64,000 nt of DNA from Monocercomonoides exilis. Its lineage: Eukaryota; Preaxostyla; Oxymonadida; Polymastigidae. Under the pieces are notes generated by a model, which was not told where the DNA came from, did not search any database, and saw only the letters and a list, made by a program, of their open reading frames with translations. The stretch is taken from NCBI GenBank assembly GCA_001643675.2, contig LSRY02000030.1, positions 792,501 through 856,500 on the forward strand, in the 5' to 3' direction. Below, in pieces: positions 47,172 to 57,548 of this stretch (the first letter of the stretch is position 1; every line of letters starts with the position of its first letter). Both the position numbers and the translations under genes were made by a program.

Positions 47172-50100
47172 CATTTTATCAAAAAGTGGATGAAATGAGA
47201 AAACAAGTGAAAAAGAAACGTGTGAAATGTGAAAAGTCATAAAAACAATATAAAGGATAAGAAGTGAAATGACGGTGTAGCTTAAAACTTCCAGAATGTT
47301 ATTAGCATGGAAAGACCATCAATTTAATGATCAAAAAATAAAATTAAAAAATACAGAGATCTCTTAGTAAAAAAAAATTGTGCGAAAAAAATTTTTCTGT
47401 AAAAGTTAAATATATAAAAATAAACATTTCTAGTTATTTTTTGTTGGCATCAAGCTTGTATTAAGCCGTAGCCAGCTCCACAAAAAAAAGGGTGAGGGTA
47501 AAAATATAGGTCAGAGTAAAAGTGTAACCCTAACGCAAAATACAACAGTTGGCTTTCCATCATTGGACAGAACAAAATCGTGGCCAACAGTGGAAGTGAT
47601 GTGATGCCTGCAGCAGACCCCAACAGATCCCATGCGCCACCATCGAATATGCCCTTTATTGATTTATTCCCCTCCTCCAAGACGCCTCTCTCACCCTCCT
47701 CACCTCAATATTTGTTCCCATTCAAACACTCACTTTCAGAGCGACTGATGCAAAAATCACTGTCAGCGATACTGTTTTCATATTTCCATTTAATTTCTCC
47801 ATTTTCAATCAAAAAATAAATAAGAAAAATTTATAACCTTTATCAATTCTTCTCTTTTTCTGAATATTTTCCAAATCACTGACAAATTCAGGGGCTTTCA
47901 CTAATTTTCAACAATAGCATATACCTCAATTTGTTTATCCAAACATTATTTGTGAAGTGCCTCAAAAAATAACCAAAAATAAAGGTGCGACAGCAATATC
48001 ACAAATGAAGACGACTCATCCATTGCAACATATCCCTTGCCTTGTTGTTGCATCGGCTCCTCTTCCAGAGAAATGTTTGAACACAATGGTATATTGAAAC
48101 ACTAACACTCAAAAAAGCAATAAGAGAGGAGAAGAAAAACAATAATAAAAAGAAATGAAAAGAATGAAAAGAAAAGAAAGAAAAGAGTTTCAGGCTTTTA
48201 ATCCAATCCATTCATCATTCATCTGGTCTCTTCTGCTCTTCTTCATCATCGCTTTCACACTCCAAGCACCACTGAATTTGCTCCCCTGTAAGATCACTTC
48301 GTTTCCACCTTTGTGAATTTACCATCCTCATGTCTATTCTGAGCACGTCACATCTTCAGCAACTCTGATCCTCTGCTTTTGTCCTTCTTCCTTGTGCTGC
48401 ATTCTTCTGCTTCCTCCTCATCCGAGCTGTCTTCAATCTCGATTGCATCGCTCATCGTCATTGTTGGTCCGCCTCCTGGAAAGCGTGAAATGAACTGCCG
48501 CTTTATGTTCACAAGAGTTGGCCGTTTCGATGCATCGCCTGACAGGCACATCTCAGCATAATTCATCAACGGACTCCCTCTTCCCTCATTCGCACTTGGC
48601 CTCTCTCCATTCACAATCTTCTGCCCTGCCACCTCCCCTTCATACTCCCCAAACGGAATTTCCAATGTCAAACACTCCCACAACATCATCCCAATCGAAA
48701 AAGCAACTGACTCCTTCGTTGCTCCCATCTTCTTGTTCATCTGCAGCTCTGGCGCCTTCCACCTCAGGCACTCTTTTTTGAAAAGGCTCTCATCCTCAAA
48801 CGCAGATGATGGCAGAGAATCCTCATCATCATCATCATCGCTGGCAGATGTCACAACGGTCGATGAAGAGATGGATGATGAGTCTGAATCATCAGAAGAA
48901 AGGAGATCAGAATGTATGACAATGCAGATCACCATGTGCTCGGAGAACAAAACAATGTGAGGACTCAGAGTGGAAAGAGAAGATAATCCATTTTCCATTT
49001 CATCAAAGGAGTGGAGCGCGAGATTAGCCACCCAGAACAGGATTTGGGCAGCTGTCTGCTCCCTCTCCTGCAGAGTACCTATCGCCATCTCTTTTGTCTT
49101 ATTACTCCCGTGAAGCAACATGAACAGCGAATCCCTCAGATCCACAATCAGCTTCTCATGAGGAGACGAACAGGCCATTGCATCCACCAGATTCGACATG
49201 GATGAAGTGGTTGGACACAAACTCTCTGATCGAACAAACGTTGAGTCTGAATCAGTTGTTGAAGTGGATGAAATGGATGGGGATGGAGTTCGCTTCCTTA
49301 TCTCTTCTTCCTCTTCCTCAACTTTCTCCAGCATCCATTGAGGGATCTTGTCTGAATCTCTTCCAAGGATGTATTCAGTCGATCCACTCTCAGACAGAAG
49401 ATGCTCTGATGACTCTGAATGTTCCATATTCCTCTCATACACCCTCTTTTTTATCATCTCTTCATTCTTCTTCTCTGCCTCTTTCTCTGCTCTTCTCCAC
49501 TGCTCCTCTGGTGACATCTCCATCGTCACCATCTCAAATGCCTTCGGATCCTTCCTCACTGTATCATTCACAATCTCTCTCAAATCTTTCGCTTCGTTCT
49601 TGACCTTTCTCCAACGAATAGTCACAATGACAGATACAATCAGAACAATCAAAAACAAAATAACGAATATTATCGCAATTATTGCAGACCATGATGATTT
49701 CCCTTCTTTCCCTCCTTCAACAATCCTTTCATCTCCTTCGACAACACTTTCACTCTTGTTCTTCACAATAAATCGCTCTGTTGATGAAGGTGAATCTCCT
49801 TTTCCAAACACAATCCACACACTCACTTCTGTCTCTTCTCTCACTTTCTCCCATTCTGAACATGAAATGAATGAGTGAATCTCATTCTCTGACACAAACC
49901 CATCTTCTTCAATCCCCTTTCTCACAATCTCCTCTTCATCCCCATTTTTCATGCTCATCTTCACCGACAAATCACATGGCAGAAGCAGCTTTCCCACAAT
50001 CATCAACTCCACATTTCCATTTGGCTGTGTTGTGTTCTTCACCTCTTCCAAAATGGGGATGAAAAATGATGATCCTCTGTCAGCTGCTATCCCTCCCAAT

Positions 50101-53100
50101 TCGCATCCTTCGTCCAATATCCAAAGCGATGTGTTTGGCAACAAACCATCTCCCCCTTTCACACTCACAACATTCAACTCCCCATTCCCTTCACAAATCA
50201 CATTCCTTCGAGCTGATGGATATCCCTCAATTGATGCGTTGTTATTCTCAAACTTTCCATTTTCAATCTTCAAACTCCCTCCACTCACCCACAATCCACC
50301 TCCCTTGCTCTTCATAATCGTTGTTTCCCTCATCTCCACATTGCTCTTCTCAACATCAGCCAATGACCCATTCCATTTGCACAATCCTTCTTTTCTATTG
50401 TTTTCTTCATTGGCAACCTCGATTTCTTTTTCTCCATCAAACACACATGCCTCAATTCTCACATTCTTGGAATTTCTGATCTGCATCATGCTTCCCTTAT
50501 CAACCGAATTCCCACATCTCCCAAATGAGCTGTTCAGCACACTCACATCTTGCTCAGCTTCATCCATCCCAATCACACACCCCTCCAACAACAGAGTCAC
50601 ATTCACAACTCCCATCTCTTTCATCTCCACTTTCGCTTTTCTTCCAACACTCACAACATCTCCCTCACATTCAATGTTCGACATTCTTGTTTCATCAATC
50701 ATCACATCCGATTCTTCACGAAATGAAAGCACTGACCTTGTTGAATGAATATCCTTGAACGTTGAATCAAATATCTTCAGCTCTCCACTTTCCACACTCA
50801 CAATTGAACTGTTCAACTTCATATCCTCAACTGTTGTTGTTGGGGAAGAGAAGAATTCACATTCTTGTATTTTCGTCATTCCATTCTTCACTTTCATGAG
50901 ATACCTGTGTGTTGACTCAAATCCATCTTCAAACTGGAATGAGCATCTCTCCACTGAACATTCATTCACAAACTCCATCACACAATCCTTCTCTGCTGAT
51001 TTCTCAATCTTGCAGTTCAATCGAACAATCCCCTGTGTCTTTTTCAATGAATTCACAACCAGATCTCCAATCACACACTCCTTCCTTACAAACCCTTCCC
51101 CATCAATCAGAATCCCATTCATCACCCCTTCCTCGATGTGCTCAACCCCACGGTTGATGCTCACACACGGATTGCTCTGTGCCCCACACCCCCTCCCATC
51201 ACTCCCTCTCCCACTCACAAACACCTGTGCCGAATAATAGAATGTGATCAGCGGAATCAGATCAACATCTCCCTCGCTCCAAACATCCCTCCCACAGATC
51301 GAGTTGTTCGAGTTCAGTGACTCCTGGTTGTAGTTCAGCGCAAACAGTGTTTCGTTGATCTGGTGAGCAATCGAGTGGCATCTGACAAATATGTCTTTCC
51401 CCACATGTGCCTCATTCATCACAAACAGGATGTTCACAATCTTGAATTTCAGAGGTGGAATCTGACTCTCATTTCCATAATTCGCATGTGGGTCAGACCC
51501 ATCAATAAACAGCCCTCCTCCACACCCTGTTTCACTCGAGCACTTGCACATCGAAAACGAGCTCCCATTCACTTTCAACACTGACTCCCCACTCTTCAGC
51601 ACCACTCTCATCCCCCCTCCTTCATCACTCAAACCACTCTTGCAACTCGACATCGAACACTCATCCATCACACACTCCACTCCATTCTCAAATGATCCCA
51701 CATCAATGACACTCGCTCCAATCCCTTCATTCGTGATGTTCGCAAATGAACACCCAACAACCCTCAGAACTGGTCTGTTCCCATTTGAAAATACCTTCTT
51801 TTCTCCATTCATCTGGTTTTCCTCTTCCATCATCGAAATCAGGCTTCTTTCTGTCACATCAGCAAATGAGATGTTCACATTCTGAAGTGTCACCTCACCT
51901 GCACTTGGGCTGAACGCAATCAACCCTTTCAACTCTGAAATCAAGCTCAACAAACACCCCTCAATCACAACACTCCCCCCATTCGCTCTCATCACACAAT
52001 ATCCAAAACTTTCTGCCACCCCTCTCCCTGGGCCAAATGAACAATCTGAAACTGACAATAATGTATTTGCTCCAGAGGATTCAATCAACACTTCGTGATT
52101 GGTTGTGATGGCTGGCTTGGTGAATGACACATTCACAAATGACAGACTCACATTCGATGATATCATTGAACCATCATCAGACAAATCATTCTCATCTTCA
52201 TCACTGATCGTCACTCCTGTCCCTTTCTTTGTCCCTTCAATCACCACTTTTGGTGACTCTGAAATTGATGATGAAGAAAATGAAAATGAAAATGATATGG
52301 AATGGCTCAACAACCCTGATCCCACAATGGCAATATGTGTTTCTCCTTCTCCAAGTGTCGGATATCGAAGTGATATCAAGTGATCAATCGATGAACATGG
52401 TGCTTCTGAATACCCACACCCACTGAAGTCTCCTCCTTTCTCTCGAGAAACAAACCCATTCCCACTCCAGTTCCTCCACAAATACACAACCAGCGGAATC
52501 ACATATCCCTCCTCTCCTGTTGACTTCCTCTCCCACCCACACAACTCATCCAATGATCCCAACTCCTCTTCCTTAATCTCCCATTTCAGATGCTCCTCAT
52601 TCGCAATCTCACTCAGATCCCATCCTGACACAAACACGTTCTTCCCTTTCCAGGCATTGCATCCCTCAAATCCCATCCCTTCCATCACAAATGTTCCCGT
52701 CCCATCTGCCAGCTTCACAAACATCCCTCCTCCCATTCCTCTCCCTCCATCCCCAACATCCTCTCTTGGCACTTCACACCCTGAATATTTCACATTTTTC
52801 ATTTCCAACCTCCCTCCTTTCTCCACTGATATCTTCATCCCTCCCCCTTTCATCCCACTCCCCCCTGAACACACTGATGACAAATTGCATTCTTCAACAT
52901 TCACAATCCCATTCACACCCATCTCCACATTCAAACATCCTCCTCCTCCTCCTCCAATTCCACCAACAACTTCCACTCCACTCATTCGGCTGTGATTCAT
53001 CTCCAATTCAGCTCCATTCGAAACAACAATTGGCGATTTCCCACTCATTCTCACTCCCCCTTCCATCGCAAATCCATTCACAACCACACCTCCTCCTTCA

Positions 53101-56100
53101 ATGCAAATCACATTGAATCCAATCATTTCATCATTTCCAAATGAGACAGAGCAACTGGTGATTGTTATGGTAGATGATGAGGAGTGAATAAATCCACTTC
53201 TCTTCCCATTCATTTCATCATTCAGCACAAATGACAAATTACCCATCTCAAATGATTTTGTGCACTCAATAAGGTTATTTTGATTTATCGATCCTTCATC
53301 TCTCACAACCACCCTCATCCCTTCTTCTTTCCCACACACACTCACCCCAAATGAAACCACTTTCATCTCACTCTTTATCCATGATTCTGATGCAACTTCA
53401 ATTTCATTCACATTGCTGCTCGCTCTCTTCTCAACACAATAGTCAATCGTCAAACACCCAAAATCCTCAAACCCACAATGGCTCTGATCCAGTGCCCTCT
53501 CTCCTCTCCCATCAACTCTCAGCTTTGTACCGATTGAACACAAATACACAAACAGCGGAATCACCTCCTCTTCTCTCCCATCCTCACTCCCACACAGCTT
53601 CACAACATCTGTTGGAATAACACTCCAATCAAAAAATGAAAATGAACTTCTGTTCACTTTCGACTCCAACAACACTCCTCCACCACAACCAACAAACACA
53701 TCCTTTCCATATGAAGCTTTGTTATCCTCTCCAAACATAAACAAACCCTCTCTTCCCGATTCCATTTTCATTGAACCATCCCTGCTCTCCATCACAATCA
53801 TCATCCCTCCCCCTCTCCCTTCACTTCTCCCTTCTGAACTCTCCCTTGAACCCTTCGCCTCACACCCATCAATCACACAACTCCCATTCACAACAACACT
53901 CCCTTCCCCCTTCACAACAACACTCATCCCTCCTCCTCTTCCACCAACACACTTGCACCCCTTCACAACACACGATTCAATCACAATTATCCCATTCTTC
54001 CCCTCATCTCTCTCTGCCCCAACCACTCCACTCACCCATCCTCCATCTCCATTTCTCTTCTCAATATTACTCACCTCACACCCACAAACCACAACTGATT
54101 CCACCCCTTCACCAAACTCAATCACTGAATGTTCTCCAAATGTCAAGGTTTCTGTTATCACCAATCCCTCCACTTTCACTTTTCCCCCAATCACATTCAC
54201 AAAACAATATCCAATGGAATTCTCTGATGAACAAACAACAGAACAGTCAGTGAGTGTGAGGAGTGTGGAGTTGGATGAAATCAGAGATGATGATGATGCA
54301 CCAGATAGTGCAGATGGAATACAGAACTTGATGTTTCTCATTGAACACTTGCTCAACACCTCAATCAGACAAGATGACTCAAAATTCTCTGGTGCTTTCA
54401 CCCCAACCTCCATCCCTTTTCTCGCACAGGAAATCTCCCATTCATTGCCATCTGTCATTCCAATTGCCTCAGCAAGCTCATATCCTGAATCCAATTCGAT
54501 CTTCTTGTTTGTGTCTGCATATCTCACCTGCGCTGCATGCGTGATAGTGGCACACGGATAATAGTCAAACCCACAGAACCACGAGTTGTATCCACCCAGC
54601 CCATCCTTCCCCTTCCCCACATGTGCTGCATCTGGATATCTGTCCAAATACACATTCAATGGGAACAGCCCCATTGTTGTGTCACTCCGATCATATCCCA
54701 CCAGCTCATTGTATTTTGAACTGTCATGTTGGATATTCAGCTTTTCTGTTGTTATTCCCCAGCTCGCTGAATTGCTCCCATTCACAAACACATAATTCCC
54801 CCCCAATGAAGCAGAACACCCTGAAAAGTCAACTGACACAATCGAGAAGTCAATTGAGTTGTCAGCCAAATTCAACACCATCCCTCCTCCATATTTGCCA
54901 CTTGTGCATCTGTTCATTGTTGTTGTTCTTTCTATCTGAAGCTTGCTTGCATCTGTTTTCAACTCAACCTTGATCCCACCACCACTGCCACTTTCACACT
55001 CGCAATCTTCGATTGTCACATTCTGAACAACAAATGTCTCCCCTTCTGCCACACTCTTTGCCACAGCCACTCCATCTCCTTCAGTCAACTTCACATTCGT
55101 CACCGTCAAGTTCGCCAGCGTGCTCTCTCCAGATGAAGTGGCTGTCAAAAACAGGGCAGATGAGGAGGAGGAAGAAGAAGACAAAGCAGGTTCAGAGAAC
55201 AATGATTTTGAGACATTCATATTCTTGATCTCCACACCAACCATCGACAGCTGTAACAGCGGCACCACAAACACTGAAGAAGATATCATATATTCTCCAA
55301 TATTGCTCGTGGTGATCACAACATCCTCCAATGAGAGTGACCCACTCCCATCAGACACCACAACCACACTCGGCGAAGGACTTGCATTTGAGTTGCAATC
55401 AACCTTCATGTGCAATAAACCAAGTTGGCCTGTTGTCGCACTGAACAGCGCTCCAGTTGATGAAAGGGCTCCTGTTCCAATCGAACTCTTCTCTATGCCT
55501 ATCCCAATGACCGAAATCTTCTTTTCTCCAATCTCAATTGTTGTCACCTCGCTTGTGTGATTCCCTTCCATCAGGGTGATTGCCAAGCTAATCTGCACTT
55601 CACACATCTCAAACGCTTTCTTCACTGTCAAACATGGATTTAATTCATTAACCCCACACAACTCAGAAGCATCATTCCCATTCACAGAAACATATGTTGT
55701 CTTGTCTTTCAGCCAATCTTTTTTCGATGTTTGTTCATATGCCCAGGAACCGGATGAATTAAACGTATAGCACACTCTTTTATCATCTGTATTTGTTGTG
55801 TAACATTCAAAGAATGGATTAATTGACGATAAATACAAATTGTTAAAATCAACGAAATCAATATCATGCCCATATGGAGTGTTTGGAGAGCATTTGCATT
55901 CGTGAAAGAACAAAAAATAACAATAAATCCCATCATCTTGTTTTTCCGGTCTGAAGCTCATGCCTCCTCCATATGACGATACGAAACATGACAAAAACTG
56001 AATGCTCCTAATTTTGAACTGAGAAGGAAATTTATATACCCACATGCCTCCACCATATGAACCAGAAAGTGAGCATAAAGAAAAACTGCAGTCAAACACA

Positions 56101-56870
56101 CACGCACTCTCTCCTCTTCCGCTGTCTGCGTCAATGCAATTTGATCCCCAAATCTGAAAAGATTCGAGAAAGAGCCCTCCTCCGTCATAATTTGCTTTAC
56201 AATTTCTGAAGTTGCATCCACTGATCTGAACACATGTTGAAATCGTATAAACGAAAGCCCCTCCTCCATATCGATTTTGCGCATGACATGAGTCGAAAGT
56301 GTTGTTCACAAATTCAACAGAATTAATTCCATGGCACATTATTCCTCCTCCAGCGTAAAAAGCATAACAATTATTAAAAGAGCAATGAGAAACGGAAAGA
56401 ATTCCATTTCCTCGATTGAACATTTGAATTGCTCCTCCATTAGAAGCATCATCAGCATAATCTCCCGTTGATCCTGTTGTCTTTGATCCATTCCATTCGC
56501 ACCAAACAAATGTGTTCACACCGTTGTCAAGGATCTTTATTCTCTCTTGTTTCGACAGATTCCCTTCTGTTCCATTGACATTGACATTCCTTGTCCGACA
56601 ACACCCAACGAATGAGGTGTTTGAGGCTGTCAAGGAGGCCAAGGGGTTGTTCAGAGAGGGAACAATCCCGCCATCATATGCATCACAAACAGAAGAAAAT
56701 AAACAGCTGCTCATCATGCAAGTGATTTGGGTTGACATTGTGGTTGATAGTGAACATGCATCATTTGCTGTTGAAATGTTGAAAAAAATGAGTTTGGAGA
56801 GGGATATGAGAGAAATGGAAGGTGAAGAGAAAAATGGGGCTAAAGACACACAAAAAGAGGAAAAATGAGA
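47172..56870 (-). repeat. Right arm of giant inverted repeat (about 9.7 kb)
   Basis: This is the mirror copy of 37220-46899. It carries the intact receptor gene except its N-terminal region, which lies outside the arm at 56871-57548. Confidence 0.9.
47590..47800 (+). pseudogene. Relic of surface-protein module (right arm)
   Basis: Mirror copy of 46271-46481. It shows PQQIPCATIEYALY, an in-frame TGA, then LLQDASLTLLTSIFVPIQTL, and is about 80% similar by eye to 30990-31140. Confidence 0.6.
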
Positions 56871-57548
56871 TGAACAAACAGAAACAAAGCATTTTTCTGA
56901 AAACTCTCCTTTGGGGGATTTTGAAGAGAAGAAAGATGGAAATGTCTTCAAAACACCAATTGAAGATGAACTGAGTGAAACATTTTTGAAAACTCCATAT
57001 CCTCCAGTCAGGCAAAACGGAGACATCTCACTCACCACAAAAATACCACAATCATCCAATTCAAGAAAACTTCCATCCTCAACTTCAACAACATTTCTCT
57101 CATCACGTTGAATCAGCTCTAATGATTTGAGTTTCAGAGAAGAATTAATCAGAACAAAACATCCTTCAATCTCACTTTCTTCATATTTTCTTTCAAGTTT
57201 CCTCGTTTCTCCTTTTCCAAAAAAATACTCATCATTCGATTTATTGTATTGATTGCCTTCCACAATCATGTTGTTTCTTTCATCTTCCATTTTTTGATAA
57301 TTTTTCTTTGATTTTTCCCGTTTTTCATCTTCTTCCATTCCACCTTCATTCACTTCAACAATTATTTCAAATTTGTTTTTTTCTCCATTCTTATCGATTT
57401 GAAGGTTTTTCAACAAAGAGTTTCCCAAATAATCTGTATTTCTTTCAATCATTGAATTCTCCACCAGATGTGCTTCATCATTTGTGGCACCATTGCGCAG
57501 GCATTCCACACATATTATCCAAACAAAACAACATATTCCTGTCAGCAT
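48348..57548 (-). CDS. Giant surface receptor: signal peptide, beta-helix repeats, TM, pseudokinase tail
   Basis: A single 3066-codon frame runs from ATG 57546-57548 to TGA. Residues 1-16 are a signal peptide (MLTGICCFVWIICVEC). Residues 20-240 are a copy-specific region with SEIEGC and Ser-rich turns. Residues 240-2600 hold at least five Cys-containing module headers (NGNDASELCGVNELNPCLTV; SWFCGFDYYPCATITHAAQ; HCGFEDFGCLTIDY; GDFSGCGYSEAPCSSIDHLI; DGRGCGAQSNPCVSINRGVE). Each is followed by Gly-Gly-Gly-rich turns typical of pectin-lyase-like beta-helices, with many N-x-S/T sites. A membrane span lies near 2620-2643 (IIAIIFVILFLIVLIVSVIV) before basic RWRKVK. The cytoplasmic part has an acidic linker and a kinase C-lobe (RWKAPELQMNKK, FSIGMMLWECLTLEIPFGEY, KRPTL) near 2925-3025, without recognisable VAIK, HRD or DFG motifs. 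I infer a surface adhesin/receptor signalling through a pseudokinase. It has no introns, unlike its gene-dense neighbours to the left. Confidence 0.88.
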   Translation of the reverse strand: MLTGICCFVWIICVECLRNGATNDEAHLVENSMIERNTDYLGNSLLKNLQIDKNGEKNKFEIIVEVNEGGMEEDEKREKSKKNYQKMEDERNNMIVEGNQYNKSNDEYFFGKGETRKLERKYEESEIEGCFVLINSSLKLKSLELIQRDERNVVEVEDGSFLELDDCGIFVVSEMSPFCLTGGYGVFKNVSLSSSSIGVLKTFPSFFSSKSPKGEFSEKCFVSVCSSHFSSFCVSLAPFFSSPSISLISLSKLIFFNISTANDACSLSTTMSTQITCMMSSCLFSSVCDAYDGGIVPSLNNPLASLTASNTSFVGCCRTRNVNVNGTEGNLSKQERIKILDNGVNTFVWCEWNGSKTTGSTGDYADDASNGGAIQMFNRGNGILSVSHCSFNNCYAFYAGGGIMCHGINSVEFVNNTFDSCHAQNRYGGGAFVYTISTCVQISGCNFRNCKANYDGGGLFLESFQIWGSNCIDADSGRGESACVFDCSFSLCSLSGSYGGGMWVYKFPSQFKIRSIQFLSCFVSSYGGGMSFRPEKQDDGIYCYFLFFHECKCSPNTPYGHDIDFVDFNNLYLSSINPFFECYTTNTDDKRVCYTFNSSGSWAYEQTSKKDWLKDKTTYVSVNGNDASELCGVNELNPCLTVKKAFEMCEVQISLAITLMEGNHTSEVTTIEIGEKKISVIGIGIEKSSIGTGALSSTGALFSATTGQLGLLHMKVDCNSNASPSPSVVVVSDGSGSLSLEDVVITTSNIGEYMISSSVFVVPLLQLSMVGVEIKNMNVSKSLFSEPALSSSSSSSSALFLTATSSGESTLANLTVTNVKLTEGDGVAVAKSVAEGETFVVQNVTIEDCECESGSGGGIKVELKTDASKLQIERTTTMNRCTSGKYGGGMVLNLADNSIDFSIVSVDFSGCSASLGGNYVFVNGSNSASWGITTEKLNIQHDSSKYNELVGYDRSDTTMGLFPLNVYLDRYPDAAHVGKGKDGLGGYNSWFCGFDYYPCATITHAAQVRYADTNKKIELDSGYELAEAIGMTDGNEWEISCARKGMEVGVKAPENFESSCLIEVLSKCSMRNIKFCIPSALSGASSSSLISSNSTLLTLTDCSVVCSSENSIGYCFVNVIGGKVKVEGLVITETLTFGEHSVIEFGEGVESVVVCGCEVSNIEKRNGDGGWVSGVVGAERDEGKNGIIVIESCVVKGCKCVGGRGGGMSVVVKGEGSVVVNGSCVIDGCEAKGSRESSEGRSEGRGGGMMIVMESRDGSMKMESGREGLFMFGEDNKASYGKDVFVGCGGGVLLESKVNRSSFSFFDWSVIPTDVVKLCGSEDGREEEVIPLFVYLCSIGTKLRVDGRGERALDQSHCGFEDFGCLTIDYCVEKRASSNVNEIEVASESWIKSEMKVVSFGVSVCGKEEGMRVVVRDEGSINQNNLIECTKSFEMGNLSFVLNDEMNGKRSGFIHSSSSTITITSCSVSFGNDEMIGFNVICIEGGGVVVNGFAMEGGVRMSGKSPIVVSNGAELEMNHSRMSGVEVVGGIGGGGGGCLNVEMGVNGIVNVEECNLSSVCSGGSGMKGGGMKISVEKGGRLEMKNVKYSGCEVPREDVGDGGRGMGGGMFVKLADGTGTFVMEGMGFEGCNAWKGKNVFVSGWDLSEIANEEHLKWEIKEEELGSLDELCGWERKSTGEEGYVIPLVVYLWRNWSGNGFVSREKGGDFSGCGYSEAPCSSIDHLISLRYPTLGEGETHIAIVGSGLLSHSISFSFSFSSSSISESPKVVIEGTKKGTGVTISDEDENDLSDDGSMISSNVSLSFVNVSFTKPAITTNHEVLIESSGANTLLSVSDCSFGPGRGVAESFGYCVMRANGGSVVIEGCLLSLISELKGLIAFSPSAGEVTLQNVNISFADVTERSLISMMEEENQMNGEKKVFSNGNRPVLRVVGCSFANITNEGIGASVIDVGSFENGVECVMDECSMSSCKSGLSDEGGGMRVVLKSGESVLKVNGSSFSMCKCSSETGCGGGLFIDGSDPHANYGNESQIPPLKFKIVNILFVMNEAHVGKDIFVRCHSIAHQINETLFALNYNQESLNSNNSICGRDVWSEGDVDLIPLITFYYSAQVFVSGRGSDGRGCGAQSNPCVSINRGVEHIEEGVMNGILIDGEGFVRKECVIGDLVVNSLKKTQGIVRLNCKIEKSAEKDCVMEFVNECSVERCSFQFEDGFESTHRYLMKVKNGMTKIQECEFFSSPTTTVEDMKLNSSIVSVESGELKIFDSTFKDIHSTRSVLSFREESDVMIDETRMSNIECEGDVVSVGRKAKVEMKEMGVVNVTLLLEGCVIGMDEAEQDVSVLNSSFGRCGNSVDKGSMMQIRNSKNVRIEACVFDGEKEIEVANEENNRKEGLCKWNGSLADVEKSNVEMRETTIMKSKGGGLWVSGGSLKIENGKFENNNASIEGYPSARRNVICEGNGELNVVSVKGGDGLLPNTSLWILDEGCELGGIAADRGSSFFIPILEEVKNTTQPNGNVELMIVGKLLLPCDLSVKMSMKNGDEEEIVRKGIEEDGFVSENEIHSFISCSEWEKVREETEVSVWIVFGKGDSPSSTERFIVKNKSESVVEGDERIVEGGKEGKSSWSAIIAIIFVILFLIVLIVSVIVTIRWRKVKNEAKDLREIVNDTVRKDPKAFEMVTMEMSPEEQWRRAEKEAEKKNEEMIKKRVYERNMEHSESSEHLLSESGSTEYILGRDSDKIPQWMLEKVEEEEEEIRKRTPSPSISSTSTTDSDSTFVRSESLCPTTSSMSNLVDAMACSSPHEKLIVDLRDSLFMLLHGSNKTKEMAIGTLQEREQTAAQILFWVANLALHSFDEMENGLSSLSTLSPHIVLFSEHMVICIVIHSDLLSSDDSDSSSISSSTVVTSASDDDDDEDSLPSSAFEDESLFKKECLRWKAPELQMNKKMGATKESVAFSIGMMLWECLTLEIPFGEYEGEVAGQKIVNGERPSANEGRGSPLMNYAEMCLSGDASKRPTLVNIKRQFISRFPGGGPTMTMSDAIEIEDSSDEEEAEECSTRKKDKSRGSELLKM

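Noticed and set aside
39530-54561. Long antisense frames inside both palindrome arms (for example 39530-40372 minus and 53719-54561 plus, 280 codons)
   Set aside because: They mirror the G-rich receptor coding strand, giving Ser/Pro/Thr/His-rich nonsense, and occur identically in both arms because the arms are copies. The receptor frame explains the sequence.
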